Source: Tricholoma matsutake (taxonomy: Eukaryota > Basidiomycota > Agaricomycetes > Agaricales > Tricholomataceae). Taken from it: a stretch of DNA of 64,000 nt. The DNA is taken from the NCBI GenBank assembly GCA_026075535.2, contig AP026544.2, positions 8,866,001 to 8,930,000 on the forward strand, written 5' to 3'. The notes below the pieces were generated by a model. It searched no databases. It was not told where the DNA came from and saw only the letters and a program-made list of their open reading frames with translations. Shown one piece after another: positions 56,783-64,000 of the stretch. The translations under genes and the position numbers were made by a program. Within the stretch, counting starts at the first letter, position 1. Every line of letters begins with the position of its first letter.

Positions 56783-58081
56783 TTACGAAATCTTTTGTAT
56801 CCATTTCGCCAGTTCCTTGAAGGTGTCAGTCCTTTCTAGTTCATGCCAAAGGAGACTCAAGTAGTCATGGACGCCATCCTTTGCTTCGTAATACTTCACA
56901 TTCTCTTCACCCATATCCTTGAGCATTCTTTCCTTTAAAGCGCGTATCTGATCTAGCAAGACCTCTGCCCCACCAGCGACTATGAAAGTTTTGGGGAAAC
57001 CAGTGAAGTCAATGTTCATGGATGGATCCAAAGAGGCGGGAGATATATATCTATTCTGATCAGCAGCACCCATGCTAAGGGGTCCCAGAAATGCGTCCTT
57101 CGCATAGGAAAAGCCGTTACGGTGATCCAAATAATCAGAGTGCACGAATTCGTAAGAGGACGACCCAGGGTGGTCGTGGGACGCACCTAGATCGGCCAAG
57201 GGTGACAGGAGGATGAGGGCGCTAGGTGGCGCGGGGATACGAACCTCGTCCTTGTATTCCACGAGGTAGCGCGCAAGTGCATGCGCCAGGTTCCCCCCCG
57301 CTGAGTCTCCGCAGAATAAGATATCGGAAGGAGAGAAACCGATAACATTAACGAGGTAATTGTAGCCTGCAAGAGCATCAACTAAAGCGGCAGGAAAGGG
57401 GTTAGCAATTGGATTTGGGGTGGTAGACGAGAGGCGATATTCGATGGAGAAGATGCGATGGAGTGATTCGACGTGCTCAAGTAAACCATGGGGGATCTTA
57501 GCAGTAGGATCTGTGGGGTGGGCAGAAAGATAGATATAGGCTCCGCCATGCATGTTGTATATAACCTTTTCACCAGGCATGGGTGGAGCCCCAATTTTAA
57601 TAGTGGACCCTTTTTTGTGCATCCAGTAGCCGGGAATACGCATGGGAGTCACAGAGGCATTCTTCATCCAAGTCTTTAGGACACCAGTAACAAGTTCAGG
57701 CACTGGTTCTACCCAGACTCCGTTGCCGCCAACGATCGCCAAGTGGTTAGGTATTGTTAGGTACGGACCAGCACTATTTTTAGTCGGTTGAGTGGAGTGC
57801 TTGGGGTGTCCATTGATTTATGGCTTACACCTCACCAACATGAAACGTATGGCGAATAATTTTGACGCGCAAAACGCGGTTCAAGTCCCAAGACGGCCTC
57901 GGGCGACGTGACCTGATTGTGATACATATGGTTGGCAACAAGTAAGACATAAGAGAGAAGCGGCATGCCTAGGGATAGCGAGAAGAATCCAGAGTGGAAT
58001 ACGGATGAAAAGCGTGGATAATACTTGATAGGTTAGATATAGGCTCTTGAAGGGTTGAATGCGTAGGAGAGGAAAGGGCAT
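56783..58081 (-). CDS. Alpha/beta hydrolase, HSL-type esterase/lipase (Abhydrolase_3)
   Basis: Carboxylic-ester hydrolase family. Exon 1 from 58081 (MPFPLLRIQPFKSLYLTYQ, then a hydrophobic segment VLSTLFIRIPLWILLAIP) is a likely membrane anchor. A short exon (about 57912-57845) encodes RPSWDLNRVLRVKIIRHTFH. The main exon to the stop at 56783 holds GVWVEPVPELVTG and RIPGYWM, the oxyanion motif HGGAY near 57555, the nucleophile elbow GDSAGG near 57310, and the acid/His region ending DGVHDYL near 56870. Length (about 370 residues) is normal for the membrane-linked fungal group. Exact splice sites of the first two introns are uncertain (one donor may be GC). Its substrate cannot be told from sequence. 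It is divergent to the EMI1-like gene 200 bp away. Confidence 0.85.
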
Positions 58082-58284
58082 GATTCGAACCTGAATTCCG
58101 GAGGGGAAGACATCTGGGCTACTTTAAGGGAACCCATGGCCTCACAGCATCTGATTCTTGGTTCACGCGGTCTCGCGAAGAAGACGCCGCGCCGGGTGTC
58201 CATCACAAGTCCCTGACCATGTATCTATTTGCGCATGTTTAGCAGTCCAGAACAGATAATTCAATCGCCGACAGAATTATAGTT
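58082..58284. promoter_or_regulatory. Bidirectional promoter region
   Basis: 203 bp between the divergent starts of the hydrolase (58081, minus) and the EMI1-like gene (58285, plus). No defined motif was identified. Confidence 0.45.
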
Positions 58285-58791
58285 ATGTCGGAAAAACTCA
58301 ACTTCGACACGGTAGTCCGTCAAGAAGAAGCTTACCTCCGCCTCCTTCATCCTACACCTGATGATATCCCAGGATGCATAAGTCTCTTTGATACATATCT
58401 GTCATGTAATGGTGCGTATTGGACCAAATCTCGCCCAGTTTTATACCAACCATACATCAGTGATCCGTTCGCAGGTTAAAGCCATATACAGACACGGGGG
58501 TAGACCTGTTTGTGGGCCCAAGCTGGAAGATTTTAAGTTTTGCGTGAGTACAAAATCCATGCATCCTGAAGAACGACGAGATGCCTGGATTCGCCGGAGA
58601 GCCGAATGGTGGGCAAACAGACGGATGGACAGAAGTAGTGAGGATGTCTGGGATATTCGCGAGTAAGTCTGCTCCAAACGTCCCTCGAGCTTTGCAGAAA
58701 CCAAGACTTTTAAAATGACGGTAGGGAACCGTTGACGTCGTTTCCAGTGCCGATTGAAGACGGACTGGCTGGAACAAGTTCAATTTTGTAA
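58285..58791 (+). CDS. EMI1: EMI1/DUF3128 twin-CX9C protein
   Basis: Small conserved fungal protein with two CX9C pairs, the mark of proteins oxidatively folded in the mitochondrial intermembrane space. Exon 1 (58285-58411) opens MSEKLNFDTVVRQEEAY and contains CISLFDTYLSC (first CX9C). A 49-bp intron (58412-58460) leads to VIRSQVKAIYRHGG, CGPKLEDFKFC (second CX9C) and the family signature RRAEWWANRR...SSEDVWDIRE. A third short exon (58725-58791) ends TSSIL-stop. About 131 residues, normal for the family. The yeast relative EMI1 is needed for early meiotic induction and respiration; the mechanism is not established here. Confidence 0.88.
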
Positions 58792-59233
58792 TTTAATACA
58801 CCCGTGCCGGAGAGACGATGGGTGCAGACTTGTCTGATGAACAATGATTATTTGACAACGACCACGATATAATATCAAGATCCACGAGGTTGAGGGGCAG
58901 ACCACAGGGGCGTTGAACGGGGTCGGCATCAACCTGCGCGAAAACGCTGTGTGGATTTTGTCTGCTGTTCAGCACATTACGCCACACAAGCGACCAACAA
59001 GTGATGATCGGTACAGCTCTGTAACTCTGCCGCTGGCAAGCCTCATTAAAAGTGTAGTGGAAGCCATGTCCATCATGGAAGATGTTCCCTAGTAGAATTT
59101 ACCGACGTTCCCGTCAGAGCTTGCGTTATGGCCGTGAGAGTGATGAGGGCATACCAAACTTTCTTGTTACCCGCCATCTTGTATCATATATTCTACTGTT
59201 CTGTTACGATAATATATCCACTGCATTCATTCA
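58792..59233 (-). other. Intergenic region with a weak small ORF
   Basis: On the minus strand an ATG at 59177 opens MAGNKKVWYALITLTAI, a signal-peptide-like start, but the frame stops after about 35 codons unless spliced to the frame at 58793-58987. I would not call it a gene without transcripts. The region also holds the importin promoter. Confidence 0.25.
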
Positions 59234-62200
59234 ATGACAGTTGATACAAGCTTTCTGCCAACCCTTACACAATTTGACGTCGAACGCGCCGCACAAGTCA
59301 GTCTCCGAATCTTTTGCTGCACGAAGTCTTATCGCCACCTTGTAGTTGATCCACGAAGCTTACGCGCCGCCATCGCCTTCTACATCGCCTGATGACTTGA
59401 AACGTCTCCAACACGAGCTTTTCGAGCTCCAGAAGCGGCCGGAGGCTTGGGGCTTGGTCATTCCGTTATTGGACCATCAAAATCCGAATGTTCAGTTCTT
59501 TGGAGCTCATACAGCGCAAGTGAAGATTGCTAGAGATTGGTGAGTTGAAGTTTCTGAGAACGAGCGCATGTCTTTCTTGCCTTTGGACGCGTCTTCGAGT
59601 GGCTGTTGGATGGCGAATTGGATCGCTTCGCTAACCACCATACTTGCTCTCCCAGGGATTCTTTCCCTTCTGAACATGCTCAAGGCCTTCGAGATCTACT
59701 TGTCCAACTCACCGCCCACTCAATGTCTATAGGACAAAACCGGATAATTCTCCGCAAATTATTCGTTTCTGTGCGCTACATTCTCGTTTCATGCCGTGCT
59801 CTCGTCATGTTCTCATTTTCTTTCTCAACATAGCTCACCTCCCTCGCCCTCAAACTAGTCCCAGGACACCCCACGCGCTGGCCGGATTGGATCCTAACAT
59901 GTGTCACGTCATTCTCCGGAGCGGGTGCCCCCTCGGAACAGATTCACGATTTTTTGGCGATCGTGGCGGAAGAAGTGGGGAATGCTGATTTGTTGGGTCC
60001 GAGTAAGTGAGTCGCGCATATCTTGCTCTCTTGTCTTTCCTGGAATCAGATCATGTGTTCAATCATAGGGCGCAAGTGCAACAATCGTTAACGGATGCGA
60101 CACCGCTGGTTCTACAAGCTGTTCGATCATCACTGGATTCTACCCACCAAATTCCATCTGGACTCAAATGTTTGCAAGCATGGATGAGCCTCATTCCGTC
60201 ATCGTGAGTCTAAGCGTGTCTCTACACATATACCCGCCATCTCCCTTCACTTCAGGACTAATATCCCACCCAAAATAGGGACATTACACCCCTCATCCCG
60301 CCCCTCATATCCCTCCTTGACCGCTTCGGTACAGACCCTGAGATATTCATTGCAGTCTCCGACGCTCTCCAAGAACTCATGTCTAAATCCGCCCTGTCCG
60401 ACGGTTCAGGAAGTCGCACTCTCACTGAGCCCCTACTCCTCTGGCTCGATGCCAACGGTGGGCGTATCGTCCAAGCAACGTTAAGCTCGGGATCTGTGGA
60501 CGAGGTTTCGCACTCGCTATGCAAACTCCTCGTTGCACTCGGGGACCACTCTACGTCATACATCGCCGCAAATATCGCTTCCTCCGCCCCAATCTCAATC
60601 TCAATACCAATCGCTTCTATACATCTACCTCTCCCCATTCACGTTCCTCCATCTCACTCACACCCACATACCTCCCATGCACAGAAAACCAAAGCCGAAG
60701 TCTCACAGACGTTTTTGCGTCTCTTACTCGCATATACGGGGCTGCCGGGATACTTTGGGGTGGACGAGGAAGAGAGTGAGATGACGCTCCCGTTTTGGTA
60801 TCTCTTCCAGGAGGCGCTATGGAGCACGGACACCGATTCGGATTCTGGGTTTTATGTTCGCTGGGATGAGGGCGGGGGGGAGGTGGATGCAAGCGTGGCG
60901 GGGGAGGGGGCGTACAAGGAGGGGCATGCTCGTGTTCATACGGCGCAGGTGGCAATGGAAAAGGCGGTGTATAGCGAGCTGGTGAGGGTATTGAGGAGGA
61001 AGGTGGTTTTTCCGCCGCCGGGGAGTGCAAGTGGGAATGGGTGGTCGAAAGGTTTGTTGGTTGCATCCTTGGTTTGTTTGCTTTTGATTGCTGATAGTCT
61101 GGTTTCAGACCAGGTTGATAAATTTCAAGTGTGAGTCTTAACTAGACTCAAGTTTTGTACTGGATTTCTTATTCGTACAGATATCGGCGGGACGTCGGTG
61201 ATACTCTTATCAACGCGTAAGCGCTTGTGTATTGGTCTCCTTCATTTCTTAATCGGGGAAAGATAACAGTTATTATGTCCTACGAGACGACATGCTCGGA
61301 TACTACGTCGATGACATCGCACAGCGTTTAGCAACGCGACAGGAAAACGAAGGCTGGCAGGTTAGTTCACTCCTCCCCTATCATATCCAAGAACTCGCAC
61401 TGACCCACTACTTCCCCGCATTCCAGGAGATCGAAGCAACGCTCCACTGCATTATGTCCGTACAAGAGGCGATGGACCTCGAGAAAACACCGCATCTGGG
61501 ACGACTTTTCAGTCCCGACATCCTCGGACGTCTCCCATCGGCGGGACATGGTAGAATACGCCGTACGACGTTGGGTGTTATCGGTCGGTTTTGTTCCCCT
61601 CAGCCATGTGTACACACACTCATCTAAATGCCGCAGGCACCTATGCGACGTGGTTCGCAAGTCAGGCTTCGGAATCCTCACAGTCGAACCCGAACCTAGT
61701 TTCAAACCCGAACCCGAACTCGAACCTCCTGATGACGGTCCTCGGGTATGTCGTCGCGGCACTGACGGACCCATCTCTATGTCTTCAAGCTGCCCTTGCA
61801 ATGCGGAACCTGTGTGATGCGAATAGGAAGGCTCTCGCACCGCAGATGGGGGCCTTTGCAGAGTTGTATGCTGGGTTAGGGAGTATACCTGTATGTCTCT
61901 CCTTTTTCCCATTTTCCGTTCGGACCCAAAGTTGATGGCACCATGGCAGAATTCAGAGAGGAGCAAGGTGATACAGTCTATTTCGAGTATTATACAGGCG
62001 CTCCCGCCAGATGAGGAGATCCCTCCTATTGAGGTACTGTGGTTGATTTTTGTGTTGGACTACTAGAGTCCTAAAGATTGGGTATTGTATGACTAGGCGA
62101 TCGTTAATCCGGTTGTGCAGAAACTTGGAGAGGCACTGCAGTCCTCTGTCGCGGTAAGCAAACCTTCCTTTTTCATTTTAGTGAGATTGGTTTTGAGGAT

Positions 62201-63740
62201 TCTTATGCAGCTCCTTGATGAAGCTCGCACGATGGCTATTCAACAGCTAGACACGCTGTCGGGTGTCGCCAAGGGATTGACGAGATTGACAGATGGTATT
62301 TTGATATTCTCCGAGCAAGACGAAGAACAGAATGGGCAACTGGACGCTATCAACCGTGCGAGGGAAGACCCACGGATGATCAAGCTTCGTGATTCGATTT
62401 TCGGTGCCCTGCGGGGGGTGGTGGACCTATGGTCGACGGATGCGGAGGTCGCTGCTGTTAGTTTGTCTTCGCAGTTTAGGTCTCGGCTGAATGCTGATGC
62501 AAGTCTTTACAGGCTCTAAGCGATCTGTTTAAATCTATAACATGTCTACCGAATGATACGACGCTTATCTCACTGCCTGCTGGACCGTTGTTAGAACTTG
62601 TGTGTCTAGCCTCGCAGTGGCAGTTGACCGCCACATGGTTATCGCTCGCTGCGATACTGATTGCACAGCTAAACCCGCCCATGTTGGAGTCGAAACAGGA
62701 TAGGACAGGCCCGACTAGGGAGGCACAGAGGATCGTGTGTAGTGCGCTGCCAGTATTGTTGGAGTGTTCTTTAAATGCAATGGGCGTGCCCGGTGGTATG
62801 CCGAACGTGAGTTGGGTGTCCTTAATAGTTGCTCCATGCTGATATAGTTGAGATATTTAGAATCCGGATATCGTGCAAGAGTTCTTTAATTGTATGGATA
62901 GGGTGAATTGATATGTGTATACCTCATCTGTTCGTTGGATAATTGTTTGGGTCTTGTTTCGTAGGTTGCTCAGGATTTCACCAGCTCCTTTTATTCGTTG
63001 CCGCCTGGAGCGCTGGATGCTTTGATGAATTGTGCGATATCGGCTTTCGCACTTCAGGAGCGGTATTCTCTGGTATCGGCGTGCAATTTCTTGGTACGTC
63101 ACCCTGGTTGATTTTATACCATCAATCACTGAATATCATGGGTTATCAGTCAGCACTCCTTCATCGAACATCTGTGCAAGAGTCTTTATCTGCTGAAAAG
63201 GAACGTCTTACGCAGGCACATGGGCGAAGCATCATGAAGGCTGTTTTGGAAGGGTTTGCGGGCGTTGCACCTAGAAGGTTAGCTACCTTCCTTCTCAAGA
63301 TTTAAACGAAACATTGAACAAATATCATAATGCAGTGTAGTTCCGAACCTTATAGAAATGCTAAGCACTCTTCTGGGGCGAGCTGGTGGTGGTTTGACTG
63401 GTGGAGGTGGTGCGGGTGGTGCAGTAGCGACCACCTGGATGAGAGAAATCCTATTTGCTGTGAGCGTCATCGATTCCCTCGCGCTCGTGTTTGTCTCTGA
63501 ATATGTTATATCTACCAGAACGATTTCGTACCTTCGAAAGCGACGTCAGAAGTAAAGGAGAAATTTTTGAAAGCAGTCATTGCGTAGGTCTTTCTTCTAT
63601 CGTAATTCTTTTTCGGTTCTAATCCTGATTTACGCAGTTCACGTTCATTGAAACGGACACGGGACGCAGCACAGCAATTTACACTTGTCGCTCGGGGGCT
63701 GGAGGGTTCTGGATTCGGCTATGCTTCAGTTTCTATGTAA
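59234..63740 (+). CDS. IPO13: Importin-beta family receptor, IPO13/Kap122 type, 21 exons
   Basis: Nuclear transport receptor with HEAT repeats. The start at 59234 (MTVDTSFLPTLTQFDVERAAQ, exon 1, 63 nt) splices to LIHEAYAPPSPS; the N-terminal NVQFFGAHTAQVKIARDW matches the Ran-binding region of importin 13. Further anchors are KFQVYRRDVGDTLINAYYVLRDDMLGYY (exons 7-9), LHCIMSVQEAMDL, ALTDPSLCLQAALAMRNLC, IVNPVVQKLGEALQ, MAIQQLDTLSGVAKGL, and the C-terminus QQFTLVARGLEGSGFGYAS, all in the order of IPO13. I could place every intron (47-116 bp, all GT..AG) with frame kept: exon limits include 59346-59539, 59656-59770, 59834-60002, 60069-60203, 60279-61051, 62211-62456, 62513-62806 and 62965-63093; stop TAA at 63738-63740. 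A Ser/Pro/His-rich insertion lies near 60595-60690. IPO13 carries cargo both ways across the nuclear pore; Kap122 imports TFIIA in yeast. No defects seen. Confidence 0.92.
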
Positions 63741-63771
63741 TATCAGCCCCAGGATTTCGAAGTCATATTTT

Positions 63772-64000
63772 AACCAGTCAGGGATATCGTTGTAATTCAA
63801 ATGTACAAACGAGCTACACAGCAAGCGGGTGTGTGGATATACAAGAGCTCCGCGTAGACACAATCATGTAGGCCTACAAGCCTTTATATAACCAGTCAGG
63901 GATATCGTTGTAATTCATCCAGGGGGAATGTGCAAACGAGCTACACAGCAAGCGGGTGTGTGGATAGGCTCCGCGTGGACGGGTGATAAGCAATCATGTA
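63772..64000. repeat. Direct repeat pair, about 110 bp, 3' of the importin gene
   Basis: AACCAGTCAGGGATATCGT begins at 63772 and again at 63890; each unit ends CAATCATGTA (63870 and 64000). They share GAGCTACACAGCAAGCGG and differ by small indels. The second runs to the window edge, so more units may follow. Confidence 0.85.

Noticed and set aside
57840..57900. GGTTCAAGTCCC at about 57880 as a tRNA B box
   Set aside because: No A box or cloverleaf could be drawn around it, and it lies within an exon of the hydrolase.
58070..58110. GGTTCGAATC on the minus strand near 58085 as a tRNA T arm
   Set aside because: The flanking five-base stems do not pair and no acceptor stem is visible.
60617..61066. 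Minus-strand proline-rich 149-codon frame inside the importin gene
   Set aside because: Antisense shadow of importin exon 6; the plus frame has the conserved protein.

Overview
The window reads as nuclear DNA of a mushroom-forming basidiomycete (Agaricomycetes; Boletales or a related order is a guess). The evidence is dense short introns of about 45-65 bases with GT..AG ends, a KDZ transposase with its CxC2 zinc module, fungal-type PIF/Harbinger, hAT and Ty3/gypsy elements, and several gene families that I recognise only from Agaricomycete genomes. No rRNA, CRISPR array or convincing tRNA was seen.

The window has two compartments. Positions 1 to about 49,000 are repeat-rich and visibly poor in CG dinucleotides. 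In order they hold: a foldback minisatellite (227-1076); a decayed KDZ transposase (1089-4617, minus); a PIF/Harbinger transposase with its convergent Myb/SANT-like partner (4924-7902); a multi-exon gene of a fungal-restricted family (8790-11018); a second copy of the foldback minisatellite (11095-11818); a divergent pair of decayed regulatory-looking genes (11895-15978); several tandem repeat arrays (16190-17575); and a nested transposon zone (17655-25251) with hAT, a second Harbinger and other fragments. These are followed by a run of fungal-restricted genes and pseudogenes (25312-36097: coiled-coil, unknown families, a WD40-like protein, and a large protein ending in a WWPK-containing exon), a 0.73-kb palindromic foldback element (36931-37657), a non-autonomous element with CTTAA-rich ends (38160-39840), and a transposase tail. 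The compartment ends with a 1.1-kb tandem duplication whose second copy carries a full-length 6.2-kb Ty3/gypsy chromodomain retrotransposon (41825-48021) with 401-bp LTRs and a CTACT target-site duplication.

From about 49,000 to 64,000 the composition changes: CG dinucleotides are common and the genes look intact. Here are a small hypothetical gene, a decayed zinc-finger gene, a TA-flanked MITE (52011-52813), a six- or seven-exon gene resembling DUF6697 proteins, an HSL-type alpha/beta hydrolase, a twin-CX9C EMI1/DUF3128 gene divergent from it, and a complete 21-exon importin-beta gene of the IPO13/Kap122 type, of which one exon is partly copied 6.4 kb upstream.

The strongest single theme is mutational. 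In at least eight unrelated elements and genes of the repeat-rich part, otherwise conserved reading frames are broken by TGA codons that are each one C-to-T step from CGA, and 14 of the 15 differences between the two LTRs are transitions at CpG sites. This looks like methyl-CpG decay or a CpG-directed RIP-like process. All domain assignments were made by eye and memory; no search was run.
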